From the NCBI GenBank assembly GCA_009731375.1, contig BJOX01000376.1, positions 478,758-509,756 on the forward strand: a stretch of DNA of 30,999 nt. The letters run 5' to 3'. This document shows positions 8,798 to 18,493 of the stretch, piece by piece. The notes under the pieces are model-generated. The model searched no databases. It was not told the DNA's origin and saw only the letters and a program-made list of their open reading frames with translations. Numbering within the stretch: position 1 is the stretch's first letter; each line of letters begins with the position of its first letter. The stretch comes from Paulinella micropora (lineage: Eukaryota; Cercozoa; Imbricatea; Euglyphida). The translations under genes were made by a program, and so were the position numbers.

Positions 8798-9126
8798 TTG
8801 ACAAGGAGGCAAGCGTGCCGAAGCACGTATTGAGTCAGGTGCCCATATTCGAGGGCGATGACCAAAGCTTTTGGCCTTGGTCAAGCAAGTTTCAGAAGCA
8901 CATGCAAGGGGTATCTGTCCACGTGGCAGAGATGGTATCTGTGGCATTAGCCGACCCAGCTAAAGCCAAAAAGGATTTTCCTTATGATGAAGCAAGGGCT
9001 AAGGCTGCAGAAGATTTAGAAGAGCCCGACTCGCCCATAAGTGATAGTGAGGAAGATGAAGAGTCAGACACCTCTCTGAGAGGAAGAGTGAGACCCCAGA
9101 CAAAGAAAGAAGATCACAAACAACCA
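8791..9126 (+). CDS. Copia-2 gag, N-terminal part
   Basis: ATG at 8791 is the first codon after the LTR and lies within the primer-binding site. The sequence contains QVPIFEGDDQSFWPWSSKFQ, the typical opening of copia-type Gag (a short hydrophobic, W-containing block), followed by an acidic linker (SDSEEDEESD) and a basic stretch. A 10-N gap (9127-9136) interrupts the frame; its true size is unknown. Gag forms the virus-like particle. Nothing indicates a signal peptide or membrane segment. Confidence 0.8.
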
Positions 9127-9137
9127 NNNNNNNNNNC

Positions 9138-9887
9138 AAATCACCAGGGAATTGGGATCAAATGACAGCAGAACAAAAGAGAGAGTGGAAAGAGAAAGAA
9201 GCAAGGAAAAGGAAAAGACTAAGTAGAAAACAATATACAAGAAGAAAGACAGCTATACGCAAAGAGAAGAAATATTATGAAAGGATGAAAACTTTGTAGT
9301 TATGTCTGTCTGTGGCTTTTTCCAAAGACAATGTATCTAACTTCCTGCGAACACAGAAGACGATAGGACCCATTGAAGAGTTGATAGCAGTAAGAGATCA
9401 GTGGGGTTGCATTTCCGGAGCAGGTAGGTACATGTTAGAGGAAGAGTTTGAGAGAACGAGGCCAAGGGCAGGTGAGAGGTGTATAGACTGGCTAAATGAA
9501 TTTCTCGCAAAGAAAATTCAGCTTGAAAGTTTACGTGGGACGCCATTTTCCGATGAGGAAGCAAAGAGAAAGCTATTTAAGAAATTGCGCTACCATCCAG
9601 CTTTCGGGGATAAATTTCAGGTGGACCACTATGATCTCCCGGCCAGACTAAAACCAAATTTCTCGGAATTATGTGAAGCATCTAAGGAAAGATGGAAAAT
9701 GTGGGAAGAAAAAGAAAGACGTAACAGTTTTCGTGAAAGAAAAGCTCAAATACGCAAACATAACAACCGGAAATCTCGGGATGGCAAGCAGCAGCAAGAG
9801 ACCAATCTCCTAATGGATAGCAAGGGGAAAAAGGGAGACAATAAACCGGGACCTTTGTTTCGTTCAAAAGGGCTTGGGGACAGGTAG
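9138..9887 (+). CDS. Copia-2 gag, basic linker and capsid-like part
   Basis: One frame runs from the gap to TAG 9885-9887 with a single in-frame TAG at 9297. Before that stop it is strongly basic (REWKEKEARKRKRLSRKQY). After it comes a helical capsid-like region: IEELIAVRDQWGCISG, a YMLEEEFERTRP block, CIDWLNEFLAKKIQLESL, then AFGDKFQVDHYDLP. The end is Lys/Arg-rich. The position after the N-terminal gag block and the spacing fit a copia capsid domain. The zinc knuckle expected next in frame is missing on this strand and is found inverted just downstream. Confidence 0.75.
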
Positions 9888-10256
9888 ATTCGGGGGGAGG
9901 TGAGCTTGGTTGCTCGTCATCTTTTTTTCTTTCCTCATCATCATCGTTTTTATCGTAAGTGTTCCCCATATGTATTAAAGCAACGTTTGTATCGGAGTCA
10001 CTTTGTTCGTCTTCGTTTTTGTCGTTGTCGGTTGTTATCAAAGTGAGCTTTCTTTTTCTTATAAAAGGGTTTCTTTTTGTTCTTGTAATTGTTCTTTTGT
10101 TCGTTCTTTTCTTGTTCTGTGGTCTTGTTTTCTGTTTGATTCTCTTCAATTTTCCTTCTTTGCGGAACTTTTCCGAAATCACCGGGCAATATCTCATGGT
10201 ATGGCCTTTGGCATCACAACCGAAACACGTGACTTTGAGTGTCCAGTTTGGAGCTG
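9884..10256 (-). pseudogene. Copia-2 gag nucleocapsid segment, inverted
   Basis: On the minus strand a long open frame encodes WTLKVTCFGCDAKGHTMRYC, a perfect C-x2-C-x4-H-x4-C zinc knuckle (10186-10228). A Lys/Arg-rich tract follows (about 10000-10150) and then an acidic tail ending about 9890. This is the nucleocapsid part of a retroelement Gag and would be expected on the plus strand right after 9887. A 5-bp inverted match (GACAG at 9879-9883, CTGTC at 10254-10258) marks the likely breakpoints. Inference: a roughly 370-bp inversion inside Copia-2, real or introduced by assembly. An unrelated insertion carrying a zinc knuckle is less likely given the fit. Confidence 0.75.
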
Positions 10257-10257
10257 T

Positions 10258-11374
10258 CTTTGACTACACCTAGGGTAGGGAATAGACGTAGTGAGAGTGG
10301 AGAAGGACGGGAAGTGCGGTTAGTATCGGCCACCCTACGAGGTCCCTCCTCACTACGGGGACAAGGCAAGGAAGTGCGGTTAGTATCCGCCACCCCACGA
10401 TGTTCCCCAGTCATCCCTAACCCTAACGAAACTCCTTTGAGGCTTGAGAGTTCTTACGGAGTCACGCCTGACACGAAATGTGCCGGAATAAACAGACGCA
10501 AAAACCGTGTAATGTTTCCGTTGAAAAATCAAAAGGAAAGGGAGTATTCGAAAATCACGCGAAACGATTATCTTATGCAAGGTACTGCGGATATCACGCC
10601 ACACAAGACCCAGATTACCCGGAATTGGATTTGTCAGTAAGTCCCGTGTTGCGTCCCCCCAAATCTCCTTACTACCCAGACGAACGAGGTCTTAAAGCTG
10701 CAGCATTGGAAAAGTCTCGTAAAATTTCGCAAAGACTCGTTTTCGGGGAATTTGAAACTTTACGTGACACCAAAATTTCCACAAGTCCACAAGTCTCGCA
10801 AAATATTCCGCAACCACCACATGAGAAAAAATTTAGCAAACATAATCCATTTTCTAGTCAGCGGACCGGCCAGAGCAGAGAAGGGAGCGAAGAGAGTGGA
10901 GTGGATGAGGGAGAGCGACGACTAGGGCCCACTTCTGCCAACAAGTTTGGTAACCAAGTAGGTCCCACCTCACAACAACTCCAAATCTGTAGTTCTAGAC
11001 CAATCACAGCACTCCCACCAACACAAACAACAAACACACAACCCACCAACCCCCCCGTCATCACCTTCAAAAATATAAATGAAATAGCTAAAACGTTGAT
11101 GAATGAGTGCGTGATGGAAATGAATGGAGAAGTGATGCGTGTTGTGAGTGGCGAGCTTGAGAGAGATGACTTTTTGACTGACATAGTAAGAGCAATAGAA
11201 GGAGTGTACTTGGATAGAGCAGTCAGACAGAGTCCCATCACTACACCTCCACAACTCACAGAAGAGAGAGAAGGTGAGGGTAGAGGAGAGGGAGAACTAG
11301 AGACAGAAACAGAGACAGAGACAGAAACAGAGACAGAGCATGTGTTGATACATGTGAGAAAAAGAGAGACATGA
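10258..11374 (+). pseudogene. Copia-2 region between gag and protease
   Basis: Two overlapping frames carry it: one up to 10640, then one from 10472 to the TGA at 11372-11374. It holds a duplicated segment (EVRLVSAT twice), a tyrosine-rich block (YCGYHATQDPDYPELDLS), a Pro/Thr/Gln-rich linker, the block FLTDIVRAIEGVYL shared with Copia-1, and an ETET hexanucleotide repeat (11300-11337). The stop overlaps the ATG of the protease frame as ATGA (11371-11374). The function of this spacer is unknown. Confidence 0.6.
10311..10406 (+). repeat. Tandem 60-bp-period duplication in Copia-2
   Basis: The unit gaagtgcggttagtatc recurs at 10311 and 10371 with matching flanks, giving the repeated peptide EVRLVSAT in the frame ending at 10640. 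Confidence 0.75.
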
Positions 11375-11800
11375 CAGTACAGGATAGTGGAGCAAGCACA
11401 GACATATTGCAGAGAAGACAGATTGATGGATGTCGATGAGATAGACCCTGTAGAGCTACTGACAGGTAATGGAGAGAGGGAGTTGAGTAAGTCAGGAAGA
11501 GCTAGGCTGACAGTGATAGATGGGAAAGGAAGGCCTAGAGCAGTAGAAAAGAAGATGTTACTCGACACTACCCTACCAGTTAGCATAGTCTCTACAGGAC
11601 AGATGGACCACAAACACAACAGATCAGTCATCCACCAAAACGGACAGCTAGTAATACTCAAACACCCCATCCACATTAACGAGAGTGATATACTAGTGAG
11701 GGGGAGGTTAACTAAGAGTATGATAAAAAGATGGGATGATGAATATGATGAAGCACTGAACGTCAACGATAGGTATGATCCTTTCGCAATAAGGGGGTAG
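11371..11800 (+). pseudogene. Copia-2 aspartic protease, frameshifted
   Basis: ATG 11371 opens MTVQDSGAST, with the catalytic D-S-G at 11383. The frame then breaks within about 40 nt and the rest (DEIDPVELLTGNGE to NVNDRYDP) reads in the 11387-11800 frame, aligning with Copia-1. The stop at 11798-11800 falls at the same place relative to integrase as in Copia-1. Confidence 0.8.
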
Positions 11801-13784
11801 AAGGGGAGGCCCCACAAATGACAACAAAAAGGAAATAAGTAAGCATGAAGTAAGTAAGAGAGAGAAACAATTACACATAGATATAATACTATACGAAGCG
11901 TACCCCAGAAAGTCAGACAAACCTAGAAAGATAGGAATCAAGCTTTTTCACTATGCCTGTGGGCATTATGGGTTAACAAAGATGCGCCTGTTAGCAAAAA
12001 TTTTGAACATTAAGTTAGTAGGTGACGAGAATGATGTGAGATTTTGCGAATCTTGCATGATAGGAAAGTCTAAACGTTTGCCACGTTTTGCAGTTAATAA
12101 GATAGAAAGAGCCCAAAAGCCAGGTATAACCCTACATATAGACACATCAGGACCGTGGGCAACTAGATCAATAGGTGGTAAGCGGTTTAAATTTTCGGTC
12201 ACCGACGACTACTCACTGTTCATTCTTGACTTTTATTTAGCCCATAAGAATGAGTTTGTAGATTGCTTAAAACAAGCTGTAGCCTTTTATGAGAGACAGA
12301 CAGGAAACAAAGTAAAGGAAATTCGTGCAGATCAAGAATTTGATATTCCGGAGGAAGTCATAAAGTGGTGGAAAAATATTCGCTTTATTTGGAAAACTTC
12401 CGCGACAAACGATAAAGACGGGAATCCTATTGCAGAAAAAGTGAATGATATTACGGCGGGGCCAGCACGAGCAATGAGATATCACGCTAAATTACCGCCG
12501 CAATTCTGGGCAGAATTAGAACACGCAGCCACAACCATTCACAACATACTACCGGCAATTCACGGGGAACGCAAAGGAATCTCGCCTTATGAACAGCTAT
12601 TAGGTAGAAAACCAACACTCTTTCACTTAAAACCAATAGGATGCATGGGTGTGTTACATGTACCTAAGACTAAAGTGCGGAAGGGAGAGTACAGAGGGAA
12701 AAAGGTGATGCTAGTAGGATATGATTTATTTCGGGAACTATACCGCGTATGGGATGGTAAGAAGATAATTTCCGGAGTGAGAGATGTGAGATTTAATATT
12801 CATAAAATCGGTAAACAAGCTCATCCTCCTAAACTAGTGTCGTGGGATAATGATGACTCTGAGGGGGAGAATGAGAATGAGAATGAGAGCGAGCAACCAC
12901 ACACATCTCCACAAGCGTCACCACCCCAATTACCACCTCAATCACCTAAGTCACCGCACAACGTCAACAACGACCACCCAACAACACAGTTTGATGAAGC
13001 TGAGGGGGAGATAGAAAATGCTGATATCGATGTGAATGAGAATGAGCACGCATATGAAAATGAGCATGTGGAGAAGAATACACTGGATCACAAACATACA
13101 CGCCTACACACAAGTCCAGAGCCACATTATCCGCAACAAACACCCACAGAACACAAGATCAAACCACAAGAACATGAAAATGAACAAGATCCAACAGATT
13201 CACTAAAAATACATAAAAGAAGAGCATACGAAGAGAAATCACCACCATCTAAGGGACTAACGTGGGAACAGAGTCAGAGAGTAACGGAGAGTAACATAAT
13301 CCCCGGTAAAAGGCAGCGCAAGGCAGTAGAGAGATTTACCCCTAGCAATGAGCCCAAGAGAGAAAAGAGAGAGGCTCAAGAGCTGATAGGTAAGGTAGTA
13401 AGAGTGCCAGCGTGTGCATGGGGAGATGGATGGGCGAAGAAAAAATATGGTGTGGGATGGGAGAACATAGTACGGGTAGGGGTAGTCAGCAGAGTGAGTG
13501 ACTCCAGAGATAGACTCGTAGTGAGAGACAGACCTCAGCCCACCCACATTGTTAAGTTTGAAGACGAAGAAGAACGAATGTTAAATTCGGAAATCCACAA
13601 ATACTCCGTGAAAGATCCCGAATACCCGTTGCAAAGTCCCGCTAATATGTTTTTATGCGATGACCGTATGGTGGCAGATGAGATTCGTGATTTTTATTTG
13701 TATGTAGACGTCAGAGTACCCAAAGATGTTATAGAGGCAGGTTTGACAGCTAAAGATGTTTTGGAGGGTATGAAAGAGAGCTAA
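11793..13784 (+). CDS. Copia-2 integrase, acidic spacer and start of reverse transcriptase region
   Basis: Open from 11793. The zinc module is HYACGH (H-x4-H) and CESC (C-x2-C). The catalytic core has HIDTSGPW (Asp 12141), RADQEFD (Asp 12330) and IAEKVND (Glu 12435), with exactly 35 residues between the last two. The C-terminal part has YRGKKVMLVGYD and RELYRVWDGKK. Then come a long hydrophilic spacer (about 12850-13250), GLTWEQSQ, and a conserved block before the polymerase fingers (RVPKDVIEAGLTAKD). The frame is lost at 13770-13784 by a small indel; the polymerase continues from 13778 in another frame. All integrase catalytic residues are intact. Confidence 0.9.
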   Translation, partial: GGRRGGPTNDNKKEISKHEVSKREKQLHIDIILYEAYPRKSDKPRKIGIKLFHYACGHYGLTKMRLLAKILNIKLVGDENDVRFCESCMIGKSKRLPRFAVNKIERAQKPGITLHIDTSGPWATRSIGGKRFKFSVTDDYSLFILDFYLAHKNEFVDCLKQAVAFYERQTGNKVKEIRADQEFDIPEEVIKWWKNIRFIWKTSATNDKDGNPIAEKVNDITAGPARAMRYHAKLPPQFWAELEHAATTIHNILPAIHGERKGISPYEQLLGRKPTLFHLKPIGCMGVLHVPKTKVRKGEYRGKKVMLVGYDLFRELYRVWDGKKIISGVRDVRFNIHKIGKQAHPPKLVSWDNDDSEGENENENESEQPHTSPQASPPQLPPQSPKSPHNVNNDHPTTQFDEAEGEIENADIDVNENEHAYENEHVEKNTLDHKHTRLHTSPEPHYPQQTPTEHKIKPQEHENEQDPTDSLKIHKRRAYEEKSPPSKGLTWEQSQRVTESNIIPGKRQRKAVERFTPSNEPKREKREAQELIGKVVRVPACAWGDGWAKKKYGVGWENIVRVGVVSRVSDSRDRLVVRDRPQPTHIVKFEDEEERMLNSEIHKYSVKDPEYPLQSPANMFLCDDRMVADEIRDFYLYVDVRVPKDVIEAGLTAKDVLEGMKES

Positions 13785-15286
13785 AAGCTCTTCAATCCTT
13801 TAACACATACACATGGGTACCCCATAAGGAGGCAAGCAAGGCAGGAGTTAGTAAGATAGTTAGATTGACATGGGTTCACAAAGTAAAGTTAGATGAGAAC
13901 GGGAAAAAGTTCATAAAGTCTCGTTTAGCTTTACGGGGAGATATGTTAGAACCCGGTGTTAGCTATAACCCAGATCAGCTCTTTGTTCCTTGCGCCGCGC
14001 ACCATTCACTTTTATTTCTCGCCAAACTAGCTGCCTGGCACAAACACAAACTATACGGCATAGATTTTAAAAATGCATACCTAAATGCTCGTATGAATGA
14101 CCCTGTTTATGCATATGCGCCAGAGAGTGTAAACAGAGAAGGGCATGATGGGGTGATATGGCGTATAGATGGTGCCTTATATGGCGCACCTCAGGCAGGA
14201 AGAAGATGGTATGAGATATTAGCACCCAAGTTAGAGGAGCTAGGTTTTAGACTGCTAGATTCTGATTTATGTATGTTTGTAGAAAATGATAAACCTTTAA
14301 GAGAAGCGATCGTAGGGATATATCATGTAGATGATTTGTTGTTCACAGCACCAAACAAACAAGCATATGAGCGTTTTGCGTCCGCATTAGAAAAACATTT
14401 CCCGCTCAAAAGACTCGGTATAGCCCGTGAATTCAAAGGAATAGAGATAGAGCAATCGAACGGGAAAATAATTTTGCATCAGCGAAAATATCAGCAGCAG
14501 ATACTAAAAGAGGTAGGCTACGATTCTGCTAAACCCGTTAGTACTCCAGCGCAAGAACATTTCACGGAACCGATGTCGGAATCAGCTAGCTTGCGAAAAT
14601 TTTCAATTCCTAGTCTAGTTGGTCGTTTGCTATTTCTCGCAAAGATGACAAGACCCGATATAGAACAAGCACTAAATTCGGCAAGTGTCATGCAAACTAT
14701 CGATAAGGGAATAACTTATGCGATGTTAGGCAGAATCTTTCGTTATTTAGTTAACTCTTATCGAGGTTTAGCTTACCATGAGCCTAAGTCAGAGCAAGAA
14801 GGGCAAACCTATCCAAAACTTTCCATGAGGCCCGACGCGCCTCACAAAGTTTGTAAGAAAACAGGGAAGTCCCGCACTGGATTCGTGATCCTATGGGGCA
14901 GCGATCCAGTTGCATGGTTATCAAAGCGACAGAGTCGCATCGCCCTGAGTTCCAATGATGCTGAAATATTTGCAGCAACTGAGTGCATTAGGGAAGGACT
15001 TGCACTAAAACACATCACACAAGAACTAAACATAGCCCAAAAGAGCCAGATAGAATTATTCGAGGATAACTCTCAAACAATCTTAGCGGCAGAGAGGAGT
15101 ATGTCAGGTAATAGAACTAAACACTTACCTTTAGAATTACACTTTATGCACCACCTACAGAGAGACGGTGAGATTAAGTTTGTAAAAGTAGGTACTAAGA
15201 AGCAGATAGGTGATGTAATGACAAAATATTTACCGAAAGCACAATTCGAGTATTTACTTAACAAATTTACGGTAAAGATAGAGTAA
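13778..15286 (+). CDS. Copia-2 reverse transcriptase and RNase H
   Basis: One uninterrupted frame contains ELKALQSFNTYTWV, LTWVHKVKLDENG, GIDFKNAYLNA (Asp at 14063), GAPQAGRRWYE, and YHVDDLLF with HVDD at 14324-14335. The RNase H blocks follow: AWLSKRQSRIALSSNDAEIF, LFEDNSQTILAAERS, TKHLPLELHF and DVMTKYLP. It ends in TAA at 15284-15286. This is the best preserved coding part of the window and appears catalytically complete. His at the Tyr position of YVDD is shared with Copia-1. Confidence 0.93.
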   Translation, partial: ELKALQSFNTYTWVPHKEASKAGVSKIVRLTWVHKVKLDENGKKFIKSRLALRGDMLEPGVSYNPDQLFVPCAAHHSLLFLAKLAAWHKHKLYGIDFKNAYLNARMNDPVYAYAPESVNREGHDGVIWRIDGALYGAPQAGRRWYEILAPKLEELGFRLLDSDLCMFVENDKPLREAIVGIYHVDDLLFTAPNKQAYERFASALEKHFPLKRLGIAREFKGIEIEQSNGKIILHQRKYQQQILKEVGYDSAKPVSTPAQEHFTEPMSESASLRKFSIPSLVGRLLFLAKMTRPDIEQALNSASVMQTIDKGITYAMLGRIFRYLVNSYRGLAYHEPKSEQEGQTYPKLSMRPDAPHKVCKKTGKSRTGFVILWGSDPVAWLSKRQSRIALSSNDAEIFAATECIREGLALKHITQELNIAQKSQIELFEDNSQTILAAERSMSGNRTKHLPLELHFMHHLQRDGEIKFVKVGTKKQIGDVMTKYLPKAQFEYLLNKFTVKIE

Positions 15287-15676
15287 TTTCGGGATTTGCA
15301 TGTCCACTCACCTATGCCACGGTTTGCTTTGAGTGTTTTGTGCAGTTTGTTGCTTGTTGCAACAGCTTTGTTTTGCGCGTGGTAGTCGGTGATCCAGGCT
15401 CGGCTGGACGGCTCTTGACCCACTGCTTTTCTATCCTTCTTTCTGTCCTAGAATAGGAAATCTAAAATTTTTCGATTTTGCTACCCTCTACGGGAAGCGC
15501 TTGCAAATTTTTGAACACATACATACTTCATACATGTTACTGCATGACTATAGAAATACATGCATAGAGTGATGAAATTGGGAGTTGATGACCTTAGGGT
15601 TACCCATAACTGATCCTCACCACTATTTTTTTAAATATTACACACTGGCCACTAATATAGCATATGACTTGCGACT
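15287..15676 (+). other. Copia-2 3' non-coding internal region
   Basis: This lies between the pol stop and the polypurine tract. No ORF of note was found, and I see no clear similarity to the equivalent Copia-1 region apart from the final ctaagggggagcgttg. Confidence 0.7.
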
Positions 15677-15685
15677 AAGGGGGAG
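15677..15685 (+). promoter_or_regulatory. Polypurine tract of Copia-2
   Basis: aagggggag immediately precedes the 3' LTR, the expected plus-strand primer position. Confidence 0.92.
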
Positions 15686-15686
15686 C

Positions 15687-15998
15687 GTTGTAATGTACTA
15701 CTAATACCCGTTACTCCACCTAGACAATTTACCGATAATTTGGATAGTCTTAGTCATAGGCAGGTTCATAGGCCGGACAGTTATTAATACCTTTATTACT
15801 GACAAGGACACTTTCTAGAGTATTCGCGAATCATAGTCTGGAATGCCTAGAATCAAATGAGTAGTACCATTCTGTAAAGGTCATAACATCATAAGTTTGT
15901 GTGACCCAAAATTTATTAAAAGTCTTTTCTTCGGTTATTCTATACCCTTAGCGGGGTAGCTTCCCTAAACTCTGCGTTTGAGAGATAGATTACTTTGG
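15687..15998 (+). repeat. 3' LTR of Copia-2
   Basis: Same length as the 5' LTR, with three substitutions. It is followed by the target duplication at 15999-16003. Confidence 0.95.
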
Positions 15999-16003
15999 GA
16001 GCC

Positions 16004-16462
16004 TCCGGTTAACAGGCTAGTTTCCTACCCGGACCTTCAAATTGTACAATTGTGACTCCGTAATCTCCATACCAAGGATAACTGACAGACCGGAACGGTA
16101 AGTATTGCCATTATATACCGGATGGGCCGGCATAGGACGCCTGGGAGACGAATAAACCGCCGGCGGAGAGCACCTCTGAGCAGTCCACTATCCTAAGATA
16201 TTTATATATATATATATACATATATATATGTAATCTCAGATTTATTAGGTTTTTGAGTGCAATTCGTGAGCCTCGGGTCTTAGTAACCATGGCAGGAGCC
16301 GCTATTAATAGTTCGTCAAGCTCCTCGCTCTTATCTTACTGTCGCCGAGTCAAGTTGCGCGGCTTGGAACATGAGTCACACCTTTTATTATAACTTTTCT
16401 TTTTATGCTTCGTCTTCCCACTACTCCGAGTGGCAAGTTTCTATTGAAAGAGTGATTGCGAG
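16004..16462. other. Non-coding stretch with an AT microsatellite
   Basis: No ORF or RNA gene is recognised. An (AT)n tract with an internal ACAT lies at about 16200-16230. It may be the interrupted remainder of the Copia-1 LTR, but this cannot be tested here. Confidence 0.5.

Positions 16463-16527
<65 letters not shown>
16463..16527 (+). repeat. Poly(A) tract, 65 nt
   Basis: Uninterrupted A run. It lies about 75 bp downstream (minus-strand sense) of the split gene's stop, but is T on the gene's strand, so it is not that gene's poly(A) tail. Confidence 0.9.
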
Positions 16528-16528
<1 letters not shown>

Positions 16529-16601
16529 ATGTGCTGAAATGTGTCAAGTTGCACACGATAAAATGTATTTTACTATTAATAATAAGCTTACTGTGAGATA
16601 A

Positions 16602-17087
16602 CTACGATTTCAAATGCTTGTCAAGAATTGTGATTGGATCGCCTAAAAATATTAAAAGAAGCATTTGATCAAGTCCATAGATGTTACAAATTACCGCTTG
16701 CGAGATGAGGTCCAATCCAGCTCATACACGTTGGTCCATGAAAATACAGTTTTGATGTTGGGTCTTGCGCCATCACCTGATGTACAATGTTGTTTATTAC
16801 TTCCCAAACATTCACAAACCATGATATTGGAAGGACCTTGAGCGAGGATGCTACAGATAGAGATGACCGCTCAGAACATGAAATCAAGTTTGCTAGGTCC
16901 AGTCCGTCGACCGGAGTTTGAACCCAGTTGGGGCTCAAGATTTCAACTTTGGCCTTGAAAGAAGGCGAGATCCCCGCGACGTAGTGCAGGTCTCGCACTA
17001 CGAAACGGTTCGGGGAGCAATCGAGTGCTGCGGCTAGGTCATCCTGGACTTGCGCCACAAGCGCGGCCCGATCGCCTACCCGAACAT

Positions 17088-17127
<40 letters not shown>

Positions 17128-17673
17128 GCACGCACGCACACCATCGATCGCGCGTGGCACAAACAAAAGTGGAAAACCTTCGCTGTAGAGAACTCTTCCA
17201 AGATCCAGCCTGAGGTGCAGCTGGATGGAGGCGGAGTTGGCTCGGGAAAATCCGTGGTCACTGTTTGTTTGAACCGCGTGTATTGAGCATGTGTTTTCTT
17301 CTTTTGGTTCGTCCTTTGAGTTCAAGTCTTTGCCTGATGTTTTGCTCGCATGCTGGTTTTCCAAGTCCGCCAGACGTATCTGTAGCGTTCCCTTTTGGCG
17401 CAAAGCCTTGAGCAGCGCTTCTGACATATTGTTTTCCTTGCCAGATTCAATATCTGTCAGCATTTCTGCAATCTCCTTTTCTAGATCCTGAATGTCCTGC
17501 TTCAATTTCGTGATTTGGACGATCCCTCCTAGATCTGAGGGAAGCTCGTTCGTTGAGGTGATGGATGGCACGGCTGAGGCATGAGTATTGGTGCTAGAGG
17601 TCTCTTCCGGGTAATGCAAAGTGGGAACAGCAGGCCGAAACGCCTGTGTGGAGGCCATCTCAATCGCGTCGAT
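16602..17673 (-). CDS. Split gene, C-terminal exons: coiled coil and folded domain
   Basis: Exon 17673-17142 starts [12 protein letters not shown] after a TTTGTAG acceptor. It contains a heptad-rich coiled coil ([19 protein letters not shown] and following, about 17530-17370) and then a beta-like strand block ([18 protein letters not shown]). A 66-nt intron (17141-17076), mostly (GT)n on the sense strand, is a multiple of three and stop-free, so it could be retained without frame loss. Exon 17075-16695 continues [31 protein letters not shown] and FKAKVEIL, an alternating helix/strand pattern that I have seen in predicted proteins of marine protists but cannot name. The last exon reads [12 protein letters not shown] and stops at TAG (16604-16602). 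Confidence 0.75.
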
Positions 17674-17706
17674 CTACAAACAGCCCAGTCCACAGTGAAG
17701 AATGAT

Positions 17707-17737
<31 letters not shown>

Positions 17738-18140
17738 CGCGTTTACCCGTTCGAGCAGAATGATGCACAGTATCAGGGAGCGCAGGACCGGGTGTGGTGC
17801 TTCCTGCAACACGCTACATGCTCAGCTACGCAGCTCTTTCTTGAGACGCAGACCTCAGAGACAGATTGCTCCCTGTCCGAGTTCAGCTTGGCCTGCACAA
17901 GCAGATAAAGCGATAGCTTCTGTTATGAAACATCAAAAGTACCTGTTTGTAAACGGGATCCGCAAAAGGAAAAAGAGGGATGCCCTTGAAGAACCGGCCA
18001 AAGGCCAAGGCAATGCGATGACACTAACAGCAGAGGCACGTTCGGTGCGATCTCCACCAATCATATATGGATGGATGTATATAGATATATAGATGTGTAG
18101 ATATAGATACACAGCTGGATAGATAGGTAGATAGATAGAC

Positions 18141-18182
<42 letters not shown>

Positions 18183-18225
18183 GTAGATAGGTAGATGGAT
18201 AGATGGATAGATGGATGGATGGATG

Positions 18226-18279
<54 letters not shown>

Positions 18280-18304
18280 AGATAGATAGATGGATAGATA
18301 GATG

Positions 18305-18339
<35 letters not shown>

Positions 18340-18404
18340 GGATAGATGGATGGATAGATGGATAGATGGATAGATAGATAGATAGATAGATAGAAGATAT
18401 AGAT

Positions 18405-18439
<35 letters not shown>

Positions 18440-18440
18440 T

Positions 18441-18493
<53 letters not shown>

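Larger units (their letters stand above)
8477..15998 (+). mobile_element. Copia-2: full-length Ty1/copia LTR retrotransposon with an internal inversion
   Basis: Both 312-bp LTRs are present (8477-8788, 15687-15998) and differ at three positions (about 99.0% identity). They are flanked by a 5-bp duplication, read as GAGCC (8472-8476 and 15999-16003) or GGAGC one base to the left. A primer-binding site, gag, protease, integrase, reverse transcriptase, RNase H and polypurine tract follow in Ty1/copia order. The coding region is nevertheless broken: TAG at 9297, a segment of gag on the minus strand, and frame changes near 10472-10640, 11374, 11400, 11793 and 13778. Near-identical LTRs indicate a recent insertion; the defects suggest it was copied using proteins supplied by other copies, or that some breaks are sequence errors. 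Confidence 0.95.

Noticed and set aside
9682-9884. Left part of the minus-strand ORF carrying the zinc knuckle
   Set aside because: Left of 9884 it is antisense to the well-supported plus-strand gag and is open only by chance.
10858-11817. 319-codon minus-strand ORF opposite Copia-2
   Set aside because: It is antisense to the gag-protease spacer that aligns with Copia-1 on the plus strand, so it is a shadow frame.
16463-16527. Poly(A) tail of a retroposed gene copy ending at 16527
   Set aside because: No target duplication or transcript-like sequence precedes it on the plus strand, and it has the wrong sense for the minus-strand gene.
16350-16601. Poly-Lys or poly-Phe ORFs around 16463-16527
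   Set aside because: Created by the homopolymer run.
17804-17829. A 26-nt intron between exons near 17830 and 17803
   Set aside because: An alternative GAG|GTCTGC donor at 17854/17853 gives a 50-nt phase-0 intron matching the other introns of the gene.
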